Below are positions 11,641-23,018 of a stretch of 64,000 bases of DNA, in pieces. Position 1 is the first letter of the stretch; the number at the start of each line of letters is the position of its first letter. Source of the DNA: Panax quinquefolius (Eukaryota > Streptophyta > Magnoliopsida > Apiales > Araliaceae). Below the pieces are notes generated by a model that did no database searches, was not told where the DNA came from, and worked only from the letters and a program-made list of their open reading frames with translations. Location of the stretch: NCBI GenBank assembly GCA_020205615.1, contig CM035167.1, positions 58,487,023 to 58,551,022 of the forward strand, in the 5' to 3' direction. The translations under genes were made by a program, and so were the position numbers.

Positions 11641-13395
11641 GTTCTAATGCTTCGGCAAAAGGTATATTGATTTGCAGCTTTTTGAAGACCTCTAAAAACT
11701 TGCTGAACTATTTGTCATCTTTCTGCTTTGCTAACCTTTACGGATATGGTATTTGAGGGTGCAGTGGTTGTAGTGGACTCTTGACCTTCTCTTCTGAACC
11801 TGCTTTATTCGTTTCATTTTGCTGAACCTCATAATTTTCTAGATTTTTATCCTCCTCAGTTTCTTTCTCTGCATCGAGCGGCCGCATGGCCTCCTTAGTG
11901 GTATCATCTTATTTGGCCTTGCTTGACTTAGAATCTTGTCAAGTCTTTCCCAGATCACAATGTTATTGCTTGACACTGCTCCTTCCCGTCTCTTCTAGGA
12001 TTTACCTCTGTGTTACTTGGCAAAGCACCTTGGGGCCTATTAGTAAGCATGGTCGCCATTTGCCCCATTTGTGTCTCTAAATTCTTGATAGCCACTGCTT
12101 GGCTTTTGATCATGACCTCGGTGTTTGCCATGTATTTTAACATCATCTCCTCTACTTCTGATTTCTTCTCTGGATGTGATGTAGCTGGAGTGTGGTGTTG
12201 TTGTTGTTGAGTAAATCCCGGTGGAAATGGTGGTTTCGGTATAAACTGTGGCTGTGCTGACTATTGTTGAAACTGTTGATTCGGCTGGAACTGATTTTGT
12301 TGTTGTCCTTGGTTGTTAGACCAGCTGAAGTTTGGATGATTGCGGTTGATGGGGTGGTATGTGTTCTGGAATTGGCCTTGGTCCTTTCTGTAGGGGTTTA
12401 CATACTGAACTGCTTCTGAGCTGATAGCACATTGGTCTGTGGAGTGTGACCCCGCATAAATCTCACAAACAAAAGCAACCGTATTCACTTTACTCTCTCG
12501 CCGCCTCTATTTTCATAGCCATAGGCGCCATTTTGTCTTAGATAAACGTGTAATTGCATCCACCTCCAAGATACCTGCAACTTTGGGTTAAGACATCCGA
12601 GTTGTAAGATTCTGATAGTCATTCGCAGCCATCGTCTTGATAATCGTATAGGCCTCATCATAGCTTTTTGCCCATAATGCCCCTCCTGCGGCTGCATCTA
12701 CAATCGATCTGGTATCGCCATCCCAAGCCATCAGTAAAATGAATTAATTACCGCCCGGTCGGTAAACCATGATGTGGACACTTCCTAAGCATCTCCTTAT
12801 ACCTTTCCCATGCTTCATATAAGGATTCACCATGTTGTTGCTCAAACTGAGATATGGCTGTCCTCATCTTTGCAGTTTTAGCCATTGGGAAAAACTTGGC
12901 TAAAAATTTCTTTGCTAAATCCTCCCATGTAGTAATCGATCCAGCCGGCAAAGAATGTAACCAACTCCTTGCTTTATCCCTCAATGAAAATGGGAATAAC
13001 CATAGTCTGATGGCATCTTCCGTCACACCATTATATCTGAATGTGTCACAAATATCGATGAAGCTTAATAGGTGTGCATTCGGATCATCTGTAGCAGCAC
13101 CCCCAAACTGTACTGAATTCTGCACCATCTGAATAGTGCCCATTTTTATTTCGAAGGTTTTTGCTGTTATCGCCAGTTTGACTATGCTAGATTGTAATTC
13201 ATTTATGTTCGGCATGGAATATTCCCTTAGAGCCCGATGCTCTTCTCTTGGATCAATCCTTTGTTCTTCTGCCATATTGACTGTAATGCTTTCTAACTGC
13301 TCTTGCAGATTTATCCGCACACTCGCTTTCCAACCTTTTCCGTTTCTATTAGCTTGTGCTGGTGTTAACTCTGAGTTGGAGGATCGCGTGTGCAT
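11641..13395 (-). pseudogene. gag: Element B gag, frameshifted
   Basis: The start is placed at ATG 13395 because MHTRSSNSELTPAQ aligns with A's gag start, and because a splice-acceptor-like CAG lies upstream at 13412-13413. The open frame extends to 13431, but those extra 12 codons would include the acceptor. The capsid region (LRDKARSWLHSLPAGSITTWEDLAKKFLAKFFP) is intact to about 12760. The remainder is split over several frames. The knuckle motif near 12420-12480 reads CEIY-X3-H-X4-C, so its second Cys has become Tyr. A Q/N-rich stretch and the coiled KNLETQMGQM segment follow, down to about 11955. Confidence 0.88.
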
Positions 13396-13512
13396 AAAAT
13401 CATACAAGCACCTGTACTCAAAACAAAACAAATATAGAAATGAGAAATGATAGAATTGTCTAAGTCATACAATACAGCTTTAAACTAATGATAATTATCT
13501 AAATTAACGCCT

Positions 13513-13530
13513 CTCCCGTGGCGGCGCTTA
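13513..13530 (-). promoter_or_regulatory. Element B primer-binding site, decayed tRNA-Asp type
   Basis: On the minus strand TAAGCGCCGCCACGGGAG occupies the position of the 18-base tRNA-Asp site in A and F and shares its GCGCCG core. Several changes weaken the match, so primer binding was probably lost after insertion. Confidence 0.75.
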
Positions 13531-13536
13531 AAAACT

Positions 13537-15165
13537 TGTTGCCTCTTTTATAGTTCTTATAAAAGAGCTCTAACTCATGCAAGTATACAATTCAACAAGT
13601 AATCTGAGTAAGTAAAGTATCGATCCCACGAGAGAAAGTTGTTAACTTTAGACTACTATGCATTAATTAACTCACTATATTTATATGCTAAGACTATAAA
13701 CTTAATTGTTGATTTGAATCATTTATAATTACCAACTAAAAATAAGAATATAAACGAATTAAATATGATGTGGAAACAATGGGATCCTAACTTCATTCAA
13801 TATTTCATTCAATCGCCATATATCATGCAAAAAGTGTTCACATATCACAGGATAATAGCCAAGGGCATAAAAGCGAGTTATAACCATTTTCCAATGCACT
13901 ATAACCAACTTACATATCATCTACAGATGTTAGAATCTATGTGATCACCAATACCATCACAATTACCATATTCCTATGTGTAATTTCTATCCTATTGACT
14001 TTAAACACAACCCTTATTCTAGCTCATACGGCAAAACAGTATATTCCTATCTGTTTCACAAAATATCTGAATCCCATATTAAGCATGCTATCATGATTTC
14101 ATCCATATTCATATGTTAATTTCCAATTCCATACAAATACTAACATGAAGATTATCACCATTCATACATACAAACCAACCATGATAGATAATCCATATGA
14201 TATGCAAAACAAATCTAACATTTAGATGTGTAACCAAACGACATATTAAAATCCGTTAGGATCCCATAATGGAGTTTAGTTCATGGCGGAACCAAAAACC
14301 ATTATGGGATCAAGACTAAACATGATCAATAATCAAGAAAATGAGATTAAGAGAGAAAGAACAATCAAACCCAAATGCTGAATAGTAATCAATGATTAAC
14401 TATGAAAACCCCAAAGAATTCCATTAACAATAATCAAATTACATAAGACGTTGTGGCTTCGTTCTCCGTTGGACTCTGTCCCAAGGTGTAAACCCTAATT
14501 GCTACTATGAAAGTTACGTAATAAAAGTCAAGTCCCCCTCTGACATACGTCAGAATTTCTTTATACCAATTACACATCATCACATTGCTTAATTAAAAAT
14601 AAAACAAATTACAAGATTAGCAGCATCGCTGACTCTAGTGTATGTGTCTCTCGCGGTAGCGAGACTTGCGATAGAAGATCGGTTCCCCAGACGTCTTATC
14701 GAGCGGTCGCTTACGCCTCATGGTGGTGGTGGTCATGCCTCATGGTAGCGTGACTTGCGAAGGTTCCCTATGTAAAGCCACCTTTTACGGTATGAGTCTT
14801 CACTTGTTATGCCATGCATGCGGCCATGCAGCTTATTTCTGCAGTTCTGAGTCCGGTTTTTGATCCATTGCTCTTGCTACTTGTTCATTCTTTCTTAATC
14901 CCTCTTGCTTGCTTGATTTCCATGCCTTATTGTACCCCCATGCCATGCACATCCTCACCTTGCGACTAGCCTTCATGTAACCGCTCACCGATACCTCAAT
15001 TCCCACCAAAATGACGCCGATTCCTGAACTTATTCACCAAAAGAGTTTAAATACATGCAATGCAAAATAACATGAAATGCAACTAAAACATAATGAAATG
15101 TGCTCAAGGTGGGCACAATTCGCCTGGATCGGTATATAATAAGTGAGTAAAAATATAACTTATCA
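13537..15165 (-). repeat. Element B 5' LTR
   Basis: TG...CA ends on the plus strand, paired with 3353-5015. It differs from the left copy by scattered substitutions and small indels, for example near 14640-14780. Confidence 0.95.
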
Positions 15166-15170
15166 ATAAT
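15166..15170. repeat. Target-site duplication of B, right copy
   Basis: ATAAT, matching ATAGT at 3348-3352 at four of five bases. Confidence 0.75.
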
Positions 15171-15943
15171 CAAGCTAATTGACAATAACTTAGCACTGTA
15201 TGGGAGGCAACCCATTATTATTCTCTCCATTGATTTGTTTTTAGTTATTCATTTTGGGTTATTTCAGTAGTTATATCGAATTCATTTTTAATAGGATACT
15301 TCATGTTCATGCTTAAGTGTGTAGCAAGAATTGCTTTGCAAATATTTATAAGATGTTAGCGTTATGAGGCCACTAAGTCATGCATTAACAAGGAGCATTA
15401 ATGTCTATGCAGGAACCATCATTGGACAATATCACTGATAGGCAGAGTGGAATTGAATTTTAGCATTGCAGATATAAGCATCACGGGGCCGCGCGACCTA
15501 GTTAACACAAAAATCACGCGCCTGCGCATCAAGCCAATTTTGACAACAATTCATTATGCAAGTCTCATACCATGCGCCAAATTTTCAATAAAACTTCATC
15601 GCGACCACGCGCGACACCAGATTAAAACAGATCTGAACATTTTAAATAGAGTTGTGGACCATTTGGACTCTCATTTGGAATAATAACAGACACAAAATTC
15701 TCTCACTCTCCATAACTCACGTCGCTATCTATCTATCAGTTACAAGTTTGTGCCATACATCTCTCAATCAATTAGCCACGATTCTCTCCTCAATCAAAGT
15801 CTGTATCTCCTCAACTTCTCCAAGAGCACTATAAAGCTAGGGTTCCTATTTGGGATTGCAGAAACGAGTTTTGAGGGTTATCAATTCTTCAAGCTTTTCT
15901 TCATTCCCCATCATATAATCTATGCAATCGCTATCAAATACAA
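15171..15943 (+). other. Element A region after the pol deletion, before the env-like frame
   Basis: No gene is seen. The segment 15190-15214 carries ACTTAGCACT followed by TGGGAGGCAACCCA, the same motif that follows integrase in B, so A resumes at the post-integrase position. The stretch 15480-15620 is locally GC-rich. Confidence 0.6.
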
Positions 15944-16852
15944 ATGGGGCCTAGGCGAGCACAATCTATTGTGTCATCTTCTTCATCCTCTTCAGGCAGT
16001 CAAGAGGCTGATATTGTGGATCATACCAAATTCCTCAATTTAGAAGCTCAACAAGAATACTACCGCATTGTGGAGAAGACGTTCATCAAAGAGCGAGGAT
16101 TCAAGCCGGAGGGGCAGGATGGCCAGTTGTGTCCCATGATTCGAGAGAGAGAGGGGGGGATGGACCGCTACTCTCAATACATTCCTCCTATGAGCATAGT
16201 CCGTGAATTTTATGCCAATGCCAAGGTCACTATGAGCGGGATATCTCTAGTTTGTGGTATCGAGGTAGATTATAGACCCAGTGCCATTCGATTAATTTTT
16301 AAAATTACTGATGCACCGCTAGTGGGGGCTGTTAATTGGGTAACTGGTGCTCATTTGGAGACCGACATGGAGTTGATTATTGCAGAGTTATGTGTGCCGG
16401 GTACGAAATGGACATATAAAGGTGGCACGACACAGCCGCGTATATTCCCAGCTGCAACCCTGAATTGCTATACAAAAGCGTGGAACTTGTTCTTATGTGC
16501 CAAGCTCATGCCTTCCGCCCATCAGCACGAAATAACAACGGAGAGGGCACGTCTTCTGTGGGGCATAATCACCAGAAAGTACATCAACATTGGTCATCTC
16601 ATTCACAAAAATATGTTGCGCTATCTACGGGGAGGAAGGATTGGGAGCATTCCACACGCATCCGTGGTTGCCATGCTTTGTGCTAATCAGGGATGCAATT
16701 GGGGCAATGAGCAGATGCAATACCCAAGCCAGGACATTACTCATGCCACGATCGAAAAATTTGAGGATTGGACAGGTGGTATACCACATCCACGCGGACT
16801 AAGATTCATCCTTCAGCCCATTTTTCCAAAGCCGTCACAACAACCCCCGTAA
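15944..16852 (+). CDS. Element A env-like protein (putative plant transposon protein family), 302 codons, probably cut short
   Basis: The third reading frame of Athila elements; its function is not established. The start MGPRRAQSIV and its Ser-rich tail match the start of the B copy. The central part has CVPGTKWTYKGGTTQPRIFP, LFLCAKLMPSAHQHEITTER and LLWGIITRKYINIGHLIHKNML, the recognisable core of the family. The frame ends at TAA 16850-16852, but the same frame stays open beyond it to TAG 17084-17086. That extension encodes a C-terminal helical segment (LERKVDAIYDNLGTFATGL, LAEAFAQQG) that B also has. The ancestral protein was therefore about 380 residues and this copy carries one nonsense change. 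No clear signal peptide or membrane segment is visible. Confidence 0.85.
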   Translation: MGPRRAQSIVSSSSSSSGSQEADIVDHTKFLNLEAQQEYYRIVEKTFIKERGFKPEGQDGQLCPMIREREGGMDRYSQYIPPMSIVREFYANAKVTMSGISLVCGIEVDYRPSAIRLIFKITDAPLVGAVNWVTGAHLETDMELIIAELCVPGTKWTYKGGTTQPRIFPAATLNCYTKAWNLFLCAKLMPSAHQHEITTERARLLWGIITRKYINIGHLIHKNMLRYLRGGRIGSIPHASVVAMLCANQGCNWGNEQMQYPSQDITHATIEKFEDWTGGIPHPRGLRFILQPIFPKPSQQPP

Positions 16853-17086
16853 ATAGACGAGCCGGGCCCGTCCACGCACGCACGTGCCACCCATGGCGAT
16901 CGCCAGCTCCGAAGGTTGGAGCGTAAGGTCGATGCCATATATGATAATTTGGGCACATTTGCGACGGGACTCACAAGGGATTTAGCCGAAGCGTTTGCGC
17001 AACAAGGAACAACACAAGAATGGCCTCAGTTTGGAACTGTAGCACCTTATCCACCACCCAAGGAGGGTGGAACCACCAATAATTAG
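16853..17086 (+). pseudogene. C-terminal part of A's env-like protein after a premature stop
   Basis: In frame with 15944-16852 and open for 77 codons to TAG 17084. It has a predicted helical region (RRLERKVDAIYDNLGTF) and a conserved tail (EWPQFGT, YPPP) shared with B at 6197-6379. It supports a single C-to-T nonsense change (CAA to TAA) at 16850 and not a natural end there. Confidence 0.8.
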
Positions 17087-17256
17087 GGGAGTTTTTCGTA
17101 CCCTTTACCTTCATTCAATTGGGACATTGAATATTTTAAGTTTGGGGGTATTGGGTAGTAGTATTTTTAGTTTGCATATAGTTTTGCATGATTAGTTAAT
17201 TTTTATAGTTGTTGCATGTGTAGATTACATTTTAGCATATAGTTGCATGTTAGAGT

Positions 17257-17261
17257 TGCAT
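17257..17261. repeat. Target-site duplication of C, left copy (TGCAT)
   Basis: TGCAT before C is repeated exactly at 24325-24329 after C. Confidence 0.9.
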
Positions 17262-18370
17262 TGTAACAACCCCAAAATAGGTCCATTCCATCCAACCCAT
17301 TCTGAGTCGCCAAATACATGGTACAGAAAACAACTACAACTTTATTACAACAATTGTCGTGCAAAATACAACAACACATATGCTGTGAGTTTGGATACAA
17401 ATATATACCAACTGTAACTCTAGACACCAACTTTGGATAGCACGTCACAATGACACCTTACATAAAGGTATAGTCAAAAAACTGTTTTAGAAATTAGAAT
17501 CTTTGGGAAGTGGTCAAGGAAACCTTTGTACATGGGAGGCCATGCTTCTAGGTTATGGTAGATATCATATGGCCACATAATTATCCTTGGTTGACCCAAT
17601 AGACCCCAAAGAAAAACGAGAAGATTACTATCATATTATTCCCAATGGTGAGTCTTCTCTTGACATATCATTATCTCCATTGTCTCTAATTGGGTATTAT
17701 ACTCCAAACAAACACCAAGATTATATAGGTAGTGCTCGTAAATATACTCAGCAAGTGGATGAGCACAATCCTATCTTATGATGACACGAGGTTGTATATC
17801 ATTAGACATCTTGTATGATAGTGGCAAAACACCCTTCCAACGTTGGGTTCACCTCACCCTAGTTGATTCACCAAATATAACTACTGAATGATGACCACCG
17901 TTCTATTGTCCTGTTACCCCCGCTCGACCCAGCTACACTCTTATTACCTGAAAGGAATTGTGAAGCAAAAGGGTGAGCACAACTAGCTCAGTAAAGAATA
18001 TCATGACTAAAGATAAATAAATTATCAATAGCCTTCAACAGTAATAAATCAGAGATTTAGAACATATGGTAGATGATAAAACTTTTTAACCATAGTTGCA
18101 ACGGAACGAGCAATCCATTAGAAGAGTCAAATAAACTATAAAGTCTATTATCTTCTCCATGTCAAAAGTCCACCAACAATGTTTTAACCCTGTAACATCA
18201 ATCAACAGTTCCTGTCCACAATCATGTGAATAACTCATAATCATAATTGTAGTTCTAAATTTCTTTTCGCATTCAGGATGAAGATAATTTTCATCACCGT
18301 CTTTACTCGAAACATCAAAGATCATGATTATACCAAATCACGGTTCTGCTCATAATCATACTAATAAATT

Positions 18371-18700
18371 CATCTTTGCACTACGGGCCAAAGATATTCA
18401 TCAACAGTTCATCTTTGCACTACAGGCCAAAGATATTCAACAACAGATCATCTTCGCACTACAGGCCAAAGACATTCATATCTCAAAGAAATACATAATC
18501 ATTTCAGAATTTATATAAACCATAATTATAACCATGTTGATCAATTCACCTTTGCACTTAAGCTAAAGATATTCAATTATAAATTCAATGGTCATGATCA
18601 TACCAGTCACAATTCAACTTTTCACTACTGGCCAAAGAGAACCCTAGTCATGATCATACAATTAATCTACCCATCTTTACACTCCAGTGAAAGAGAATTT
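18371..18700. repeat. Array of short hairpin units in the left C LTR
   Basis: Units of the form TCTTTG-CACTACGGGC-CAAAGA recur at 18371, 18410 and 18449 with an exact 39-bp period. Three more divergent units lie near 18548, 18618 and 18670. Each can fold on a 5-6 bp stem. The array is repeated in the right LTR. Confidence 0.75.
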
Positions 18701-18827
18701 CAACATCAGGGTTATAAAAATGTTATATATGATAATAAAATAAATATAATCAATACATAGTTTTGATCTCCAGAGTAATATTCATAAATCAACTATAATT
18801 TGGTTAGAAAAAGAAACCAATTTTGTA

Positions 18828-18982
18828 GTGAATAGTACCCGTGAATAGTAACTCAAGAATAGTAACTCATAAATAGTAACCCGTCGTGAATAGTAACTCA
18901 TGAATAGTAAATCGTGAATAGTAACTCGTGAATAGTAACTCATGAATAGTAACTCGTGAATAGTAACTCATGAATAGTAACC
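18828..18982. repeat. Tandem array of about 15-bp TGAATAGTAACTC units, left C LTR
   Basis: About ten head-to-tail copies of (C/G)(A/G)TGAATAGTAACTC with small variations and some longer spacers. The right LTR has a similar array with a different length and order of variants. Confidence 0.9.
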
Positions 18983-19283
18983 CCGACATAAAAAAGTTCC
19001 AAATTTGATAAAAATTTCCAACCAATATTTTGGCATAATGATATTGAAGAAAATATCATTTTAAGAAGAATATAACACCCCTTACTATCCCTTACAATCC
19101 GTCTATCTATCCTTTACCTCAAAAGAGCGGTATTTACATTTGAAATAATCTTTGAATCGAACTTGCACCATCGTATAGCAACACTCAAGATATCAAAATA
19201 CTCATAAGAATACACTCGATAATATAGAGAGAAATAGAGAAAAACTTGAGCTTTAGGTGTGATTTTCAATTCTAACCTAAGCA

Positions 19284-19294
19284 CCTATTTATAG
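19284..19294 (-). promoter_or_regulatory. TATA box of C 3' LTR
   Basis: CTATAAATAGG on the minus strand closely matches the plant TATA consensus and is conserved in the other LTR at 23008-23018. It points in the direction of the element. Confidence 0.65.
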
Positions 19295-20646
19295 GAAATT
19301 GCTTAGAACACTAAAGCAGAAAATTTAATAAATTAATAATATAATTATAAAATTTTCTTACGCACACCCAAGAAATCTGAATTCAGCATCTAACATGTGC
19401 AAGTGGGGCCCACCCACTTGTTAAAAATGTTTTTCTTTTAAAAATTATTTAAAACTTCAAAAATCAATTATTTCGGAACTTCAATAATTCATAATAAATA
19501 GCCCTTTTATCAGAAATTCAAATTACGCTACTTTTTATAGGAAATTAAATTCTCTACAACTTTGCAGAAGAAAGTGTTTCCAAATTCCAAACAAAAATCG
19601 ACCGAAATCCACATACGGACAATTTTTCAGGCTATAATCAAATTTCAGTCAAGAAATGGGGTCCACCGACACACAAAACATGTGTTAATCATTTAGTGCA
19701 ACAAAAATACTCTTCCTCCTCATATACTCATATATCCCACATTCATTGTAAAAATATCATCACTATTCTATTATAATAATATAATAAAATATTATTTTAT
19801 CAGAAAAGATAAAATAACAATTTTTAACAATTGTCACTTTAAAAATTTTCTCCATCTATATCTACATAAAATCAATATTTTCCTCATCATATAAATCAAT
19901 AATTAATTATTCAAAAATAATATTACGAATCACAATCTTAGCAACGGTAGTTGCTCCTGGAAAGAGGGGGCTTTCCAATAAGAATTTCTCCATCATCGTG
20001 CCTATGATTAGGTGACCAAACCTCTCCTTAGAAGCCGAACTTTCTAGACATTTCCAATAATGTTATCTAATAATATTATTCAGATAATATGAATTATTGC
20101 TTCGATAAGGAAAATACTTTGTGTAGTGACAATTATTAAAACAACGATAATATAAAATATCAACGCAGCAATTATTGAATTAATAAAATAAAATAATTTG
20201 AGCAAAGAATTCTCGTGTAACAATTATTGAGTAGTGCCTTCTTACATAAGAATCAATAGTTGGTGCAATCTGCAGGTGTCTTCTTCGTGCAACAACGCCG
20301 ATATTCTTTATATTTTAACCACCGGGTATTCCAACGATTATAATGAGAATAACTACGTAAGTTATTTATAAAAACTCCCTTTTATGCTTTTCTTCATCCA
20401 ATCGCTTTCCGTTATGGGGCCCATAAAAAAATTACGCCGTCGTATGAATATTCCTCGATAGGAACAATATTCCACGACCAAACGAATATTCCCCGACAAC
20501 AATGAGTATTTTATAACCACTTGCTTATTTTAAAAAAAATTCATATATCACCCTTAACTTTAAACTTTTATCAATTTAACCATTTACTGAATAGAAATTA
20601 TAAGAAAAATTGAATACTTTTATTTCATAAAATTCGGGGTCTTACA

Positions 20647-20659
20647 ATCTCCCCTCCTT
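20647..20659 (-). promoter_or_regulatory. Element C polypurine tract
   Basis: AAGGAGGGGAGAT on the minus strand abuts the start of the 3' LTR. Confidence 0.8.
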
Positions 20660-20680
20660 ATGAAATTTCGTCCCCGAAAT

Positions 20681-20791
20681 TTACGTACCTGGTATTTCGA
20701 AAAGTTGAGAATACCTTGCTTCCATTTCAGATTCTATCTCCCCTGTCATCATGATTTCTCCATTGCTCATCTCCTGTATTTCAGATATCAT
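20681..20791 (-). pseudogene. Element C remnant of pol C terminus (37 codons)
   Basis: The minus-strand reading ends in EMEARYSQLFEIPGT and a stop, then a TTTCGGGGACGAAATTTCAT block before the polypurine tract. The end of H reads EMKSRYPHLFGIPGM followed by a near-identical block. This is the tail after the chromodomain region in Tekay/Del-like chromoviruses. Everything between the primer site and this tail has been lost apart from about 170 bp of unassigned sequence. Confidence 0.7.
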
Positions 20792-20963
20792 TCTAGAATA
20801 CACCTTCAAAAATAACAGTTAATTTAACAAATTAACATATCACATAATATCCCGATATTATGATTGACCAACAAATAAGTTTAGGTAGGACACACTAGCG
20901 AAGGATTTACTCATCTCTCCCCTCCTAGTTCTAATCCCGATCTCAGCCAGAGATCATATCCCT

Positions 20964-20977
20964 AAGCTCTGATACCA
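20964..20977 (-). promoter_or_regulatory. Element C primer-binding site (initiator tRNA-Met)
   Basis: TGGTATCAGAGCTT on the minus strand lies two bases from the 5' LTR end. The first 12 bases are the standard plant initiator tRNA-Met complement. Confidence 0.9.
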
Positions 20978-22545
20978 AATGTAACAACCCCAAAATAGGT
21001 CCATTCCATCCAATCCATTCTGAGTCGCCAAATACATGGTACAGAAAACAACTACAACTTTATTACAACAATTGTCGTGCAAAATACAACAACACATATA
21101 TCTTGAGTTTGGATACAAATATATACCAATCAGTAACTCCGACACCAACTTTGGATAGCACGTCACAATGACACCTTACATAAAGGTATAGTCAAAAACT
21201 GTTTTAGAAATTAGAATCTTTGGGAAGTGGTCAAGGAAACCTTTGTACATGGGAGGCCATGCTTCTAGGTTATGGTAGATATCATATGGCCACATAATTA
21301 TCCTTGGTTGACCCAATAGACCCCAAAGAAAAATAAGAAGATTACTATCATATTATTCCCAATGGTGAGTCTTCTCTTGACATATCATTATCTCCATTGT
21401 CTCTAATTGGGTATTATACTCCAAACAAACACCAAGATTATGTAGGTAGTGCTTGTAAATATACTCAGCAAGTGGATGAGCACAATCCTGTCTTATGATG
21501 ACACGAGGTTGTATGTCATTAGACATCTTGTATGATAGTGGCAAAACACCCTTCCAACGTTGGGTTCACCTCACCCTAGTTGATTCACCAAATATAACTA
21601 CTAAATGATGACCACCGTTCTTTTATCCTGTTACCCCCGCTCGACCCAGCTACACTCTTATTACCTGAAAGGAATTGTGAAGCAAAAGGGTGAGCACAAC
21701 TAGCTCAGTAAAGAATATCATGACTAAAGATAAATAAATTATCAATAGCCTTCAACAGTAATAAATCAGAGATTTAGAACATATGGTAGATGATAAAACT
21801 TTTCAACCATAGTTGCAGCGGAACGAGCAATCCATTAGAAGAGTCAAATACACCATAAAGTCTATTATCTTCTCCATGTGAAAAGTCCACCAACATGTTT
21901 TAACCCTGTAACATTAATCAACAGTTCCTGTCCACAATCATGTGAATAACTCATAATCATAATTGTAGTTCTAAATTTCTTTTCGCATTCAGGACGAAGA
22001 TAATTTTCCTCACTTGTCTTTACCTGAAACATCAAAGATCATGATTATACCAAATCACAGTTCCTGTTCATAATCATACTAATAAATTCATCTTTGCACT
22101 ACGGGCCAAAGATATTCATCAACAGTTCATCTTTGCACTATAGGCCAAAGATATTCAATAACAGGTCGTCTTTGCACTACAGACCAAAGACATTCATATC
22201 TCAAAGAAATACATAATCATTTCAGAATTTATGTAAACCATAATTATAACCATGTTGATCAATTCACCTTTGCACTTAAGCTAAAGATATTCAATTATAA
22301 ATTCAATAGTCGTGATCATACCAGTCATAATTCAACTTTTCACCACTGGCCAAAGAGAACCCTAGTTATAATCAAACCAATAATCTACCCATCTTTACAC
22401 TCTAGTGAAATAGAATTTCAACATCAGGGTTATAAAAATGTTATATATGATAATAAAATCAATATAATCAATACATAGTTTTAATCTCCAGAGTAATATT
22501 CATAAATCAACTATAATTTGATTAGAAAAAGAAACCAATTTTGTA

Positions 22546-22714
22546 GTGAATAGTACCCATGAATAGTAACTCATGAATAGTAACTCGTGAATAGTAACTC
22601 ATGAATAGTAACCCATCATGAATAGTAACTCATGAATAGTAAATCGTTAATAGTAACTCGTGAATAGTAACTCATGAATAGTAACTCGTGAATAGTAACT
22701 CATGAATAGTAACC
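22546..22714. repeat. Tandem array of about 15-bp TGAATAGTAACTC units, right C LTR
   Basis: Same repeat as 18828-18982. It has more uninterrupted units near its start, so copy number has changed since the LTRs were identical. Confidence 0.9.
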
Positions 22715-23007
22715 CCGACATAAAAAAGTTCCAAATTTGATAAAAATTTTCAACCAATATTTTGGCATAATGATATTGAAGAACATATCATTTTAAGAAG
22801 AATACAACACCCCTTACTATCCCTTACAATCCGTCACTATCCCTTTGCCTCCTCAGGAGTACTTACATTTGGAATAAATAACGAAACGAACTTGCAGTAT
22901 AGCAACACTCAAGACATCAAAATACTCACAAGAATACACTCGATAATATAGAGAGAAATAGAGAAAACTTCGATTTTCGATTGTGATTTTCAATTCTAAC
23001 CTAAGCA

Positions 23008-23018
23008 CCTATTTATAG
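23008..23018 (-). promoter_or_regulatory. TATA box of C 5' LTR
   Basis: CTATAAATAGG on the minus strand, identical to 19284-19294. Transcription would run toward lower coordinates into the short interior. Confidence 0.65.

Larger units (their letters stand above)
3353..15165 (-). mobile_element. Element B: full-length Athila-type Ty3/gypsy retrotransposon
   Basis: B has two LTRs of about 1.65 kb (3353-5015 and 13537-15165), a decayed tRNA-Asp primer site, gag, protease, reverse transcriptase, RNase H, integrase, an env-like pseudogene and a polypurine tract, all on the minus strand. It retains the full Athila order that A lacks and is the best internal reference for A. Frameshifts and stops occur in gag, integrase and the env-like gene, so it is unlikely to be autonomous. 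It is flanked by ATAGT and ATAAT. Confidence 0.95.
17262..20646 (-). repeat. Element C 3' LTR
   Basis: It starts TGTAACAACCCC and ends TCTTACA on the plus strand. In the element sense it begins TGTAAGACCCCGAATTTTATG. It contains a hairpin-unit array, an array of 15-bp repeats and a TATA box. No gene was recognised; short open frames are not conserved coding sequence. Confidence 0.95.

Noticed and set aside
18828..18982. Centromeric satellite array.
   Set aside because: Only about 150 bp long, confined to C's LTRs and present once in each.
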